A stretch of DNA of 64,000 nt, taken from Avipropionibacterium sp050157065 (GTDB lineage Bacteria; Actinomycetota; Actinomycetes; Propionibacteriales; Propionibacteriaceae). The notes beneath the pieces were generated by a model. The model searched no databases. It saw only the letters and a list, made by a program, of their open reading frames with translations, and was not told the origin of the DNA. The stretch lies in NCBI GenBank assembly GCA_050157065.1, contig CP189573.1. The stretch is one strand, 5' to 3'. A program made the position numbers and the translations under genes. How positions within the stretch are numbered: position 1 is the first letter of the stretch; each line of letters begins with the position of its first letter. Below are positions 9,026-17,877 of this stretch, in pieces.

Positions 9026-9769
9026 TCAGCCGCCGAAGGTGGTCATGACCAGGTTGACCAGGGGCTCACCGTAGATCACGCCGAACAGCACGATCCACAC
9101 GACGTCGACGAAGTGCCAGTAGTACGAGACCACGATGGCCGAGACCGTCTGCTCGTGGGTCCAGCGGCGCGCGAGGAACGTCCGACCGAGCAGCAACAAG
9201 AAGGCCAGCAGGCCGCCGGTCACGTGGATGCCGTGGAACCCGGTGGCGAGGAAGAAGACCGAGCCGTAGGCGTCGGAGGAGATGGTGAGGCCGTGGTGGA
9301 TGAGCTCGGCGTACTCCATCACCTGGCCGGCGACGAAGAACGAACCCATCAGGAACGTCAGCACGTACCACTCGCGCATGCCCCACTTGTTGAGCTGCCA
9401 GAGCTTGCCGGTGCGGCTGACCCGGTGCTCCTTGCCGTGGACCTGGGCGACGCCGAGCTGACAGGTGACCGAGCTGAGCACCAGCACCAAGGTGTTGACG
9501 AACGAGAAGGCCGGGTTGAGCAGCGCCTGGCGCGACTCCCACAGGGTGACCCCGTCGACCGGCTGGGCGTTGGTCACGTTCTGGATCGTGAAGTACGCGG
9601 CGAAGAGGGTGGCGAAGAACATCAGCTCCGAGGAGAGCCAGGCGATGGTGCCCACCGCGACCTTGTCGGGGCGGTCGGGGTTGCCCGACAACCGTGCCCG
9701 TGCGATCGGATGGAGAGCGCCCGAGGGCAGCGCTTCGGCCGCCGCGGTGGAGTCTGCTTGTTGTGCCAC
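9026..9769 (-). CDS. ctaE: Cytochrome c oxidase subunit III
   Basis: 247 residues, heme-copper oxidase subunit III. After about 50 polar N-terminal residues come five hydrophobic helices with the family segments VGTIAWLSSELMFFATLF, ATGFHGIHVTGGLLAF and YYWHFVDVVWIVLFGVIY. It forms part of the bc1-aa3 supercomplex with the downstream qcrCAB products. The GTG at 9769 fits the conserved N terminus; the open frame continues upstream but that part overlaps the promoter of the divergent gene at 9918 and is not conserved-looking. Confidence 0.95.
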   Translation of the reverse strand: MAQQADSTAAAEALPSGALHPIARARLSGNPDRPDKVAVGTIAWLSSELMFFATLFAAYFTIQNVTNAQPVDGVTLWESRQALLNPAFSFVNTLVLVLSSVTCQLGVAQVHGKEHRVSRTGKLWQLNKWGMREWYVLTFLMGSFFVAGQVMEYAELIHHGLTISSDAYGSVFFLATGFHGIHVTGGLLAFLLLLGRTFLARRWTHEQTVSAIVVSYYWHFVDVVWIVLFGVIYGEPLVNLVMTTFGG

Positions 9770-9905
9770 ACGGTCATTATGGCTGTCCCCGTCCCCGGAG
9801 TCACTCCGGGGCTCGCACGATGGGCGAAACTCGGGTGACATCAGGGGGCCCAGGTGTCGGGATCGGCTTGCCGCGACGGCCTCGGAAACCCTGCCGGCGG
9901 CTGGG

Positions 9906-9911
9906 TAGGGT
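9906..9911 (+). promoter_or_regulatory. -10 box of a leaderless promoter
   Basis: TAGGGT is 6 nt before the GTG at 9918, with no ribosome binding site between them. Confidence 0.5.
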
Positions 9912-9917
9912 GGCCGG

Positions 9918-10961
9918 GTGACACCCCTTCCCGGCTCCGTTCTCGTGCTCGGCCTCGTGCCGATGCACGCGCGGCCCGGTGACCCGATCCCGCCGCTCAC
10001 CCCCGAACGCCTGCTGACGGCATGGACCTTCGACATCTGGGCCCTGCTCGGCGTGCTGGTGCCCACCGCGCTCTACCTGACCGGGGTGTGGCGGCTGCAC
10101 CGTCGGGGGGACCACTGGCCGGTCGGCCGCACGCTGGCGTTCGTCGGCGGTGGGATGGGGTTCACCGCGATCGCCCTGCTCAGCCCGATCGCGACGTACG
10201 ACACCGTGCTGTTGAGCGTGCACATGGTGCAGCACATGATCCTGACCATGCCGGTGCCGTTGTTCATGGCGCTCGGCGCCCCGGTGACGCTGGCGTTGCG
10301 GGTCCTGCCCAAGGGCACGCGGCGGGTGCTGGTGGGCATCCTGCACAGCAAGCCGGTGAAGGTGTTGTCGTTCCCGCTGGTCGCGTTCGCGCTCTACATC
10401 GCCAACCCGTTCGTGCTCTACTTCTCCCCGCTGTACCTGGTGACGCTGCAGTCGGACTTCTGGCACAACTTCCTGCACCTGCACTTCGTGGTGACGGCCT
10501 CGCTGTTCTACTGGCCACTGGTCGGCTCGGACCCGATCCCGAACCGGCTGGGGTATCCGTTCCGGGTGCTGCTGTTCATGCTGACGCTGCCGTTCCACGC
10601 CTTCCTGGGCGTGACGATCATGGGCTCGCGGACGCTGATCGCCGAGGAGTGGTACCTGGCCTTCGAGCGGGCCTGGCCGCCGTCGCCGTTGGCCGACCAG
10701 GAGATCGCCGGCGGGATCCTGTGGGGGACCGGCGACGCGATCGCCTCACTGGTGATCTTCATCCTGTTCGTGCAGTGGTTCCGGACCAGTCAGGCCGAGG
10801 CGAGACGCGTCGACCGGCAACTCGACCGCGAGGAGGCCGCCGCGCGGCGGAGGGACCGTACGGAGGCCGTGTCGTCGGGTGCTGGTGAGGCCGGCGACCC
10901 CGACGAGCCGGCCGGGGTGGATCAGTCGTCGTCGGCCGGGCCGGGGCGGTCGGAGTCGTAG
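9918..10961 (+). CDS. CtaG-like cytochrome c oxidase assembly protein (caa3_CtaG family)
   Basis: 347 residues, polytopic membrane protein of the caa3_CtaG family (Bacillus CtaG type), thought to help CuB/oxidase maturation. Seven or so helices are visible; family His residues appear in HMVQHMILTMPVP, NFLHLHFVVTASLFYWPL and LPFHAFLG, plausible metal ligands. A charged 70-residue tail (Arg/Glu then Gly/Asp-rich) follows the last helix. It sits divergent from ctaE, consistent with a role in oxidase biogenesis. Its 3' end overlaps the convergent MarR gene by 40 bp. Confidence 0.88.
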   Translation: MTPLPGSVLVLGLVPMHARPGDPIPPLTPERLLTAWTFDIWALLGVLVPTALYLTGVWRLHRRGDHWPVGRTLAFVGGGMGFTAIALLSPIATYDTVLLSVHMVQHMILTMPVPLFMALGAPVTLALRVLPKGTRRVLVGILHSKPVKVLSFPLVAFALYIANPFVLYFSPLYLVTLQSDFWHNFLHLHFVVTASLFYWPLVGSDPIPNRLGYPFRVLLFMLTLPFHAFLGVTIMGSRTLIAEEWYLAFERAWPPSPLADQEIAGGILWGTGDAIASLVIFILFVQWFRTSQAEARRVDRQLDREEAAARRRDRTEAVSSGAGEAGDPDEPAGVDQSSSAGPGRSES

Positions 10962-11419
10962 TCCAGCTCCTGCGGTAGTCGCGCCATCCAGGTGAGGACG
11001 GCTGCCTGTTCGGCCGGCGTGAAGTCGGCCAGGATGGTGCGCGAGGCCTCCCGGTACGGTTCGACCGCCGCCTGTACCTCCGGGCGTCGGTCGGCCGACA
11101 TCTGCACCAGCACCCGGCGCCGGTCGCCGGCGTCGGACGCCCGCTCCACGAACCCGGCCGCCGCCAGTCGGTCGACCACGCGGGTGGCCGCGCTCGGGCT
11201 GAGCCCGGTGGCGCGGGCCAGCTCGGCGACGCTCATCGGGCCCGCCAGGGAGAGCAGGTTCATCGCCGCGAAGTCGGTCGGCCCCAGACCCAGGCGGCGG
11301 GCGACCGCGTGCCCCCACAGGAGCTGTGTCGACACGTACTGCCGGAAGATCTCACTGACCCGCTCCGGCCCCGGTGGGCCCACCGAGGGCGATCGCTCCG
11401 GGACGTCCCCCATGCTCAC
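10922..11419 (-). CDS. MarR-family transcriptional regulator
   Basis: 165 residues with the MarR winged helix: FAAMNLLSLAGPMSVAELARATGLSPSAATRVVDRL (recognition helix), then the wing DAGDRRRVLVQMS, flanked by dimerisation helices. GTG 11419 has GGAGGG 7 nt upstream; an ATG 6 nt downstream is the alternative. It is divergent from the membrane protein/multicopper oxidase pair, and the 56-bp gap holds two stacked palindromes, so autoregulation and control of that pair are likely. The inducer cannot be read from the sequence; copper or an oxidant would fit the neighbour. Confidence 0.9.
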   Translation of the reverse strand: MSMGDVPERSPSVGPPGPERVSEIFRQYVSTQLLWGHAVARRLGLGPTDFAAMNLLSLAGPMSVAELARATGLSPSAATRVVDRLAAAGFVERASDAGDRRRVLVQMSADRRPEVQAAVEPYREASRTILADFTPAEQAAVLTWMARLPQELDYDSDRPGPADDD

Positions 11420-11448
11420 CCCATCTCCCTCCATCACTCTCGAAATTC

Positions 11449-11481
11449 ATGTGCAGACGTGCACATACTGCACGCATGCAG
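11449..11481. promoter_or_regulatory. Tandem palindromic operator, MarR/multicopper oxidase intergenic region
   Basis: ATGTGCA-GACG-TGCACAT (11449-11466, 7-bp perfect arms) is followed by CTGCA-CGCA-TGCAG (11468-11481, 5-bp perfect arms). Both share the TGCA core and a 4-bp spacer. The second palindrome covers the ATG at 11476, and CATACT (11464-11469) is a possible -10 box between them. The placement in the divergent promoter of a MarR gene makes these the likely sites of that regulator. Confidence 0.65.
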
Positions 11482-11883
11482 CAAAAATATCGTCGCGCCG
11501 GCCGCGTTCTGCTGTGGCTCCTGCGCGTGTTGTGCACCCTGTGGCTGATTCAGTTGCTCTACCAAATCATCCTCGCCGGGGGCTTCATCAGCGGGCAGGT
11601 CGAGTGGTTCCAGGGCCACTCACTGAACGGCGCCATGCTCGGCATCCTTCCGTTCTTCGGTGTGGTGGCGGCCGTCGTCCATCTGGTGCTGGTCCGCCGT
11701 CGGTGGTGGCTGATCCCGTTGTGGCTGGGGATGTGGCTCCTGATCGAGGTGCAGGCCATCTTGGGCTACACCCGCGTGATCGGCGCGCACATCGTGGGCG
11801 GGTCGGTGCTGTTGGCGACCGCAGCGATCCTGTGTGTGGCGCTGTGGCGGATGGCGCCGCTGGCGAGGCAGGTGGCGGCATGA
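11476..11883 (+). CDS. Hypothetical four-helix membrane protein
   Basis: 135 residues, basic N terminus (MQQKYRRAGR) followed by four hydrophobic segments at about 11-30, 45-67, 72-92 and 98-118. No known motif. The frame is open further upstream, but the ATG at 11476 is preferred because it follows the palindromic promoter region and starts the membrane topology correctly. Its stop overlaps the start of the multicopper oxidase (ATGA), so the two are co-translated and probably work together, perhaps as a membrane partner in metal handling. That role is inference. Confidence 0.7.
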   Translation: MQQKYRRAGRVLLWLLRVLCTLWLIQLLYQIILAGGFISGQVEWFQGHSLNGAMLGILPFFGVVAAVVHLVLVRRRWWLIPLWLGMWLLIEVQAILGYTRVIGAHIVGGSVLLATAAILCVALWRMAPLARQVAA

Positions 11884-13586
11884 GGCGCCCGACCCGACCC
11901 GAGCTGTCCCGGCGAGGCCTGCTGTTCGGTGGGTTGGCGGTGGCCGGAGCTGCCGCGCTGGGAGGCTGCGGCCCACTGCTCACCCCTCGAGGCTCGATCG
12001 TCCCGCTGGTCGGCAAGGTCCACCCCAGCGCGGTGCCGCTGCCCGGGCCGTACGAACAGGAGTTGCCACGGCCGGCCGCGGTGCGGCCGATCAGTGAGGG
12101 CCACCACCGGCTCACCCAGCGGGTCGCGACGGCGGAGATCCTGCCCGGCCGCACGACCGAGGTGTGGGGCTACGACGGGACCTTCCCCGGGCCACTGCTG
12201 GAGGCGCGCCGCGGTCGGCCGTTCACCCTGACCGTCCGCAACGAGCTGCCGACGCCGACGTCCACCCACCTGCACGGTGGCGTCACGCCGCTGGAGTCCG
12301 ACGGGCTGCCGCTGGACCTCGTGGTCCCCGAGGGCTTCGACGTCGCCAACCTGGACCGCGCGATGGCGAACGGTCACGGCAGCCACGGGGAGCAGGAGGG
12401 TGGATCGAGCCCCAGCGGTCACGGCGGTCAGGGTCACGGCGGCCACGGCCACGGCGGTCACGGTGGTCACGGCGGGGAGTCCGGGCACGGCGTCTCGTCG
12501 ATCTGGACGTTGCACGACCGGGAGCGGGACCACCGCTACCCGATGACCCAGCAGGCCGCGACGTTGTGGTACCACGACCACCGCATGGACTTCTCGGCGC
12601 CGCAGGTGTGGCGCGGGCTGGCCGGGATCTGCCTGGTCCGCGACGACGAGGAGGACGCGCTCGAGCTGCCGGCCGGGCCGTACGAGATCCCGATGCTGTT
12701 GACCGACCGCTCGTTCGGGGCGGACGCGGAGCTGTCCTACCCCGGGTTGGACCAGACGCTGACGGTGCAGCCGGGGGTGCGACCCGAGTTCGCCGACGGG
12801 GTGTTGGGGGACGTGATGTTGGTGAACGGGGCGCCGTCGCCGTACGCCCCGGTGCCGGCGACCCGCCACCGGCTGCGGCTGGTCAACGGGTGCAACGCCC
12901 GGGCGCTTCGGCTGGCCCTGCACGGGCCGGGCGGGTCGCTGGTGGAGATGCAGCAGATCGGCACCGACATCGGGTTGCTGCCCGCACCGGTGAGCCGGAC
13001 GCGGGTCGACCTGCACCCCGGTGAACGCGTCGACCTGGTGGTCGACCTGGGCGCCTTCGAGGTCGGCACCGAACTCGAGCTGCTGAACGAGTTCGTCCCC
13101 GTGGGGGCCGCGGAGCGGACGCGGGAGGTGGTGAAGTTCGTCATCGATCGGCCCGGCCCGGCCTCGGCCCCGGTGCCGTCCACACTGGTCGAGCATCCGC
13201 TGCTGGACGGCGGGGAGGTGGTGGCGACCCGGCAGTTCGACTTCCGGATGGGGGTCTCGGGGGTGTGGGGGATCAACGGTCACGGCTTCGACCCGGCAGG
13301 ATCGGTCGCCGACGTCCGGGCCGGCACCGTCGAGCGGTGGATCTTCACCTCGGACTTCAACCATCCGGTGCACCTGCACACCGCGCACTTCCAGGTGCAG
13401 TCGGTGAACGGACGTGGGGTGGAGCAGGCCGAGCGTGGCTGGAAGGACACCGTCAACGTCACCCCGTACGGCCACGTCGAGGTGCTGGTGCGGTTCCCGG
13501 ACCACATTCGGGGGACGAGCATGCTGCACTGCCACAACCTGGAGCACGAGGACATGGCGATGATGGCCAACTACACGATCGGCTGA
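11880..13586 (+). CDS. Tat-exported multicopper oxidase lipoprotein with His/Gly-rich insert
   Basis: 568 residues. A twin-arginine signal (SRRGLLFGG, residues 10-18) ends in a lipobox with Cys30, so the folded enzyme is probably exported and lipid-anchored. The copper sites are complete: HLHG (His130/132), WYHDH (230-234), HPVHLHTAHF and HCHNLEHEDMAM (Cys551, His556, axial Met561). CueO/CotA-type laccases oxidise Cu(I), phenols or metal ions with O2. Between the first and second motifs (about 165-204) lies an insertion with nine His among Gly residues, a likely metal-binding loop comparable in position to flexible inserts of CueO-type enzymes. Translationally coupled to the preceding membrane protein and probably controlled by the divergent MarR. 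Confidence 0.9.
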   Translation: MRRPTRPELSRRGLLFGGLAVAGAAALGGCGPLLTPRGSIVPLVGKVHPSAVPLPGPYEQELPRPAAVRPISEGHHRLTQRVATAEILPGRTTEVWGYDGTFPGPLLEARRGRPFTLTVRNELPTPTSTHLHGGVTPLESDGLPLDLVVPEGFDVANLDRAMANGHGSHGEQEGGSSPSGHGGQGHGGHGHGGHGGHGGESGHGVSSIWTLHDRERDHRYPMTQQAATLWYHDHRMDFSAPQVWRGLAGICLVRDDEEDALELPAGPYEIPMLLTDRSFGADAELSYPGLDQTLTVQPGVRPEFADGVLGDVMLVNGAPSPYAPVPATRHRLRLVNGCNARALRLALHGPGGSLVEMQQIGTDIGLLPAPVSRTRVDLHPGERVDLVVDLGAFEVGTELELLNEFVPVGAAERTREVVKFVIDRPGPASAPVPSTLVEHPLLDGGEVVATRQFDFRMGVSGVWGINGHGFDPAGSVADVRAGTVERWIFTSDFNHPVHLHTAHFQVQSVNGRGVEQAERGWKDTVNVTPYGHVEVLVRFPDHIRGTSMLHCHNLEHEDMAMMANYTIG

Positions 13587-13746
13587 CGGCCACCCCGGAG
13601 TGGGCCCGTGACGGCGGGCTCCTGCGGTGTGGAGTGGCTGGGGCGTTCCGCCGGATCGACGGTACGATGCCAGCGGACGTGCGGTCACCCCGCACCTGCC
13701 CAGACACCGTGCCGACAAGGCGTACCCAGATCGTGGAGGACCCAGC

Positions 13747-14193
13747 GTGAGCGACGCGAAGCCAGCCGACAAGCCCGTGACCGTGCTGGTCTATTCCGAC
13801 GACCGTGCGGTACGTGACGACGTCCGCCGGGTGCTGGGCGCCAAGGTGGCTGCCGACCTCCCACCGATCGAGGTGGTCGAGGTCGCGACGCACCCGGCGG
13901 TGACGAACGCGATGGACACCGGCACCATCGACATCGCCGTCTTCGACGGGGAGGCCACGCCGGCCGGCGGGATGGGCCTGTCTCGGCAGATGCACGACGA
14001 GATCTTCGAGTGCCCACCGATCGTGGTGATGTTGGCCCGGCCCGACGACGCCTGGCTCGCCAACTGGTCGCGTGCCGAGGGCGTGGTCGGCTACCCGCTC
14101 GACCCGATCCGGCTGCCGAAGCTGGTGGCTGAGCTGCTGCGCGAGCGGCTGGGTGTCGGCACCGCCGGCAGCGACGTCGTTTCGGCCCCATGA
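13747..14193 (+). CDS. Atypical receiver-domain protein upstream of trpD
   Basis: 148 residues consisting of a single CheY-like domain: strand 1 VTVLVYSDD with the acidic pair Asp18/Asp19, the putative phosphoacceptor Asp67 in IAVFDGEA, and strand 5 GVVGYPLDP, where the invariant Lys of the K-P motif is Tyr116. Lack of this Lys suggests it is not a classical phospho-switch. GTG 13747 has GGAGG 8 nt upstream. The stop overlaps the trpD start (ATGA), so it is co-translated with anthranilate phosphoribosyltransferase. There is no DNA-binding domain. Its role is unknown. Confidence 0.75.
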   Translation: MSDAKPADKPVTVLVYSDDRAVRDDVRRVLGAKVAADLPPIEVVEVATHPAVTNAMDTGTIDIAVFDGEATPAGGMGLSRQMHDEIFECPPIVVMLARPDDAWLANWSRAEGVVGYPLDPIRLPKLVAELLRERLGVGTAGSDVVSAP

Positions 14194-15245
14194 GCGCTGG
14201 CACCTCCGACTTCACCCGCCGGCGGACCGACCTGCTGACTGCGCTGGTGCGCGGGGAGGACCTGGACGCCGCCTCGACTCAGTGGGTGATGGACCAGGTA
14301 CTGGCCGGTGACCTGACCCCGGTGCAGTTGGCCGGGTTCGCGGTGGCGCTGCGCACCAAGGGTGAGACCGCCGACGAGATCCGTGGCATGTCGGACGGCA
14401 TGTTGGCGCACAGCACCCCGATCACCGTGCCCGGTCGGACGGTCGACATCGTCGGGACCGGCGGCGACCGGGCCAACACGGTGAACGTGTCGACGATGGC
14501 CGGGCTGGTCGCCGCCGGTGCCGGGGCCCGGGTCGTCAAGCACGGCAACCGGGCGGCGTCGTCGGCCTGTGGTGCCGCGGACGTGATCGAGGCCTTGGGC
14601 GTGGCACTCGACACCGCCCCGGAGCGGCAGGCCGGAGTGCTGGAGGCGGCCGGGATCTGCTTCCTGTTCGCCCCGCAGTACCACCCGTCGTTGCGGCACG
14701 CGGCGGTGGCCCGCAAGGAGTTGGGCATCGCGACGACGTTCAACCTGCTCGGCCCGCTCTCCAATCCGGCGCGGCCTCAGGCCCAGGCGCTGGGCATCGC
14801 CGACCTGCGGGTGGCGGAGATGGTGGCCGGGGTGATGGCGTCCCGGGGTGCCGAGGGGTTGGTGTTCCACGGCGGCGACGGCTTGGACGAACTCACCACC
14901 ACGACGTCCTCGACGGTGTTCGTGGTCACCGGCGGTGCGATCCGGCGGACCGAGCTCGACCCCCGCGACCTCGGCATCGCCCGGGCCACGCCCGACGACC
15001 TCGTCGGTGGCGACCCCGCCCACAACGCCCAGGTCGTACGGGACCTGTTGGCCGGAGCGCCTGGTCCGGTCCGCGACATCGTGGTGCTGAACGCCGCAGC
15101 CGCGCTGTTGGCGTACGCCGGACCCGACCTCGAAGCCGACCTGGTCGGACAGCTGACGGCCCACGTGGACGCCGCCGGCCGGGCGCTGGACTCCGGCGCC
15201 GCCGCGACGGTGTTGCAGCACTGGGTGGCCGCCACCGCGGGCTGA
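14190..15245 (+). CDS. trpD: Anthranilate phosphoribosyltransferase
   Basis: 351 residues, normal length. Transfers phosphoribose from PRPP to anthranilate in tryptophan synthesis. Visible signatures are the PRPP-binding VDIVGTGGDRANTVNVST loop, KHGNRAASSACGAADV, and the anthranilate-site segment FNLLGPLSNPARP. Not in a trp operon here; it is coupled to the small receiver protein, an arrangement seen in other actinobacteria where trpD stands apart from the other trp genes. Confidence 0.97.
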   Translation: MSAGTSDFTRRRTDLLTALVRGEDLDAASTQWVMDQVLAGDLTPVQLAGFAVALRTKGETADEIRGMSDGMLAHSTPITVPGRTVDIVGTGGDRANTVNVSTMAGLVAAGAGARVVKHGNRAASSACGAADVIEALGVALDTAPERQAGVLEAAGICFLFAPQYHPSLRHAAVARKELGIATTFNLLGPLSNPARPQAQALGIADLRVAEMVAGVMASRGAEGLVFHGGDGLDELTTTTSSTVFVVTGGAIRRTELDPRDLGIARATPDDLVGGDPAHNAQVVRDLLAGAPGPVRDIVVLNAAAALLAYAGPDLEADLVGQLTAHVDAAGRALDSGAAATVLQHWVAATAG

Positions 15246-15252
15246 AGTGGCC

Positions 15253-17763
15253 TCAGAGCTCCGGTCGCGGGGCGACGTAGAGCTCGATGTCATCGAGGTG
15301 GACCTCGATGTCGGCCGGGCTCTCGACCAGCATCACGACACTGATGTCGGTGATGTCCCGGCCGGAGATGTTCGCCGGGATCTCCCCGTTGACCACGAGC
15401 TGATGCCATTCCCCGTCGCGGGTGAGGCTTCGGACCGCGCTCCGGACGGTGCCGCGAATGGTGCCGGTTGCGTCCAGCAGGTCGGTGCCGAACTGGAGGC
15501 TTGCCACGTTGCCGGTGGTGGCACGGTAGCTGACCACGAGCTGGCTGAACCCGTGGGCGGCGGGCACCAACTGCGACGGCCCACCCCAGCCGCGACCGGT
15601 CACCACGGCTGACGCCTCACCGGTGGCCGCCTGGCTGGTGTCACGTGCCGATCCGCGGGTCTGGGTCGACCGCTCCAGATTGCGCCACGGTGGCGCCTCG
15701 GCCGTGGTGGCGCCCGCGGTCTCGAAGGAGGAGTTCACGGTGAGCGAGCCAACCGCTCGAGCGTCCAGGACGGACTGGGCGACGGCTCGGCCGGTCGCCG
15801 CCGGATGCTCGGCGGCCAGACGTTCCGCCTCGGTCGTCACCGGCCCGCCGTCGGGTTCCTGGGTGCGCAGGTAGCCGGCGACAGCCCAGAACTCGCTGGG
15901 ATTCCAGCCGCTCCAGGCCAACTGCGGATACCGACTCGGGCGCAGTGTCATGATCAACAGGGGGTCGGCTTGGAACTCGGCCTCCAAGACGGTGCGTTCC
16001 GCGGCCAGCTCGACCCGTTCGGCGGTGTGGTCAGCTGCGTCCTGCAGGATGGCCTGTGCCTCGGCCGGGGTCGTCGGCTGGTCCACCGGTCGCGGATAGC
16101 TGAGGGCGCTTGCCCGGTAGTACTGCCACGTCCTGGCCAGGGCGTCGGCGCGAGCCTGCTGCGCTGCGGTGTCCGCGGCCGCGACGGCCTGGTCGATCCA
16201 GGTCTGGCACTGTTCGATCTCCTCGGGCTCCAGCAGTTCGAGGTAGCGCGGCAAGGTGTTGAACCCCTGGTAGGTGGATCCCGGTACGAACCACGGGCTG
16301 TCGACTGCCCGGGTCTCCCAGAACTCTTGGAAGAAGGAGTAGTAGTTGAGCAGGGACGGGGCAGCTGCCGCACCCACCGCGAGGGTGCACCACTGGGCGG
16401 TCAGCTCCTCCTCGTCGAGGCTCGGGTCCCACTGCAGCTTCGCCAGCACCCAGTTCTTCGGGCCTTCGCCCCAGGCCGGGTAGACCTCGGCGTACTGGGC
16501 GATGACCCCGTGCTCGGCCGCCCAGCGGTAGGCATCGGCGGTCACCCCGACGTGCATCCGGGGGATCAGGTACGAACCGCCGTACAAGTAGTCGTACAGC
16601 CCGAGGCCGGCGGCCCGCTGCTGCCACTGCTGCAGCAGTGCCTGCGACGCCGCACGCAGGTCGTCGTCCGCCCAGGCCAGTCGCTCCTCGGTGAAGAAGG
16701 GCACCACGGCCGGGTCGAGGTCGAAGCTCGGAACCGGCTCAACCTGGCGATAGGCGAGCAGTCCGTAGGTGATCTCGCGGTCCCCGAGCTCCGCCCGCAC
16801 TCCGGCGATGACGTCGTTGACCCAGCGGTAGTAGTCGTCGGGGACGAAGCCGACCTCGTATCCGGCGCCGTCGTTGACGCCCAGGGAGAACGTCGTCAGA
16901 TCGGGCTCCGCGGTAAGGGCCGCGACGATCTCGGCGACCGCGACCGACACGGTCTCGGGGTTGGTGAACGCGGGTTGCCACCCGGTCGTGGTGGTGTCAC
17001 TGGCCGGGACCTTGCCGTTGGCGTACAACTCGGGCCGATCGGCGTACTTCGACGGGAGGAACAGGGAGAAGAGGTTGTGGTGGAACGCCAGCGGGGCATT
17101 GTGGTTCAGCCCCTGGAGGCGGTTGCGCGCTGCCCACGTGGTCATCTGCGGGTACGGTCCTTCGCCCGGGGCCTGGTTCATCGGTGAGAAGCACCGCATC
17201 GCGAACGCGGGCTCGGACCGCAGCTCCGCCTTGGGGATCTCGATCGTGGGGGAGGTGGGGATGTGGTCGCCGACCGTGGTGGGCAGCAGGGAGACCACCC
17301 CCAGGTACCGTTCGACGAACTCGTGGATCCCGTTGATGGTGCCGCCCTCAAGGCGGCCGATCACCGTCACCGTGTCAAGGAACGGTGTGATCAGGAAGCC
17401 GTCGGCGAACAGGCTGTTGACCTTGGCCGACAGATGCGGTCCGGCCCCGGGGCCGATGAATCCGAGGTAGATCCGGGTCCGGGCGGTGGCCTCGGGATCG
17501 GTGCTCACCTCCGGCCTCGCACCGGTGACCTGCTCGAAGCGGTCGGCGAGGTCGGTGATCGCGGTGAGCAGATCGGCACTGGCGTCGGGCTGGTGGATCA
17601 GGATGCACTCGGCGACCCCGTTGTTGATCAGCCGACGGTTGCGGCCCGGCTCCGCCTGGGCGTGGCCGATGCCGGTTGCGGCGAGGGCGGCGGCCGCCGC
17701 TGCCCCGGCGAGGATGGTGCGTCGAGGAACGGAAACGTGCTGGGCGAGGGTGACGTTGGTCAT
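15253..17763 (-). CDS. Secreted DUF4838 protein, probable carbohydrate-active enzyme
   Basis: 836 residues. A Tat-like signal (VPRRTILAGAAAAAALAATG, about 12-31) ends at an Ala-X-Ala site near residue 36. Next comes a GH20b/GH67-N-like alpha/beta domain (about 50-170), then the DUF4838 region (about 190-580, with the YDYLYGGSYLIPRMH segment), a helical linker, and a C-terminal beta-sandwich of about 150 residues resembling a carbohydrate-binding module. DUF4838 proteins occur with glycan-degrading genes; substrate and catalytic residues are not established. It faces trpD tail to tail with 7 bp between stops and is divergent from the MarR-like regulator at 17957, which may control it. Confidence 0.75.
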   Translation of the reverse strand: MTNVTLAQHVSVPRRTILAGAAAAAALAATGIGHAQAEPGRNRRLINNGVAECILIHQPDASADLLTAITDLADRFEQVTGARPEVSTDPEATARTRIYLGFIGPGAGPHLSAKVNSLFADGFLITPFLDTVTVIGRLEGGTINGIHEFVERYLGVVSLLPTTVGDHIPTSPTIEIPKAELRSEPAFAMRCFSPMNQAPGEGPYPQMTTWAARNRLQGLNHNAPLAFHHNLFSLFLPSKYADRPELYANGKVPASDTTTTGWQPAFTNPETVSVAVAEIVAALTAEPDLTTFSLGVNDGAGYEVGFVPDDYYRWVNDVIAGVRAELGDREITYGLLAYRQVEPVPSFDLDPAVVPFFTEERLAWADDDLRAASQALLQQWQQRAAGLGLYDYLYGGSYLIPRMHVGVTADAYRWAAEHGVIAQYAEVYPAWGEGPKNWVLAKLQWDPSLDEEELTAQWCTLAVGAAAAPSLLNYYSFFQEFWETRAVDSPWFVPGSTYQGFNTLPRYLELLEPEEIEQCQTWIDQAVAAADTAAQQARADALARTWQYYRASALSYPRPVDQPTTPAEAQAILQDAADHTAERVELAAERTVLEAEFQADPLLIMTLRPSRYPQLAWSGWNPSEFWAVAGYLRTQEPDGGPVTTEAERLAAEHPAATGRAVAQSVLDARAVGSLTVNSSFETAGATTAEAPPWRNLERSTQTRGSARDTSQAATGEASAVVTGRGWGGPSQLVPAAHGFSQLVVSYRATTGNVASLQFGTDLLDATGTIRGTVRSAVRSLTRDGEWHQLVVNGEIPANISGRDITDISVVMLVESPADIEVHLDDIELYVAPRPEL

Positions 17764-17877
17764 GCGGCACCGCCCAGGATCAGGGCCTGACGGCGAGAAG
17801 GGGTTGGCTGCGTTGCCATGAGGGCCTCCATTGGCTCGGGTCTACGGGGGGGGCTGATGGACCTGAGCCGACGCTAA

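Noticed and set aside
10992..11879. N-terminal extension of the multicopper oxidase frame
   Set aside because: The extension crosses the MarR gene, operator and membrane protein; the Tat signal starts at 11880.
12417..12480. Possible CRISPR-like or mobile repeats at GGTCACGGCGG units
   Set aside because: These are in-frame codons for the Gly/His-rich loop of the oxidase.
11766..13772. 668-codon minus-strand ORF opposite the multicopper oxidase
   Set aside because: It is the antisense shadow of a complete MCO with all copper motifs; GC-rich DNA keeps the frame open.
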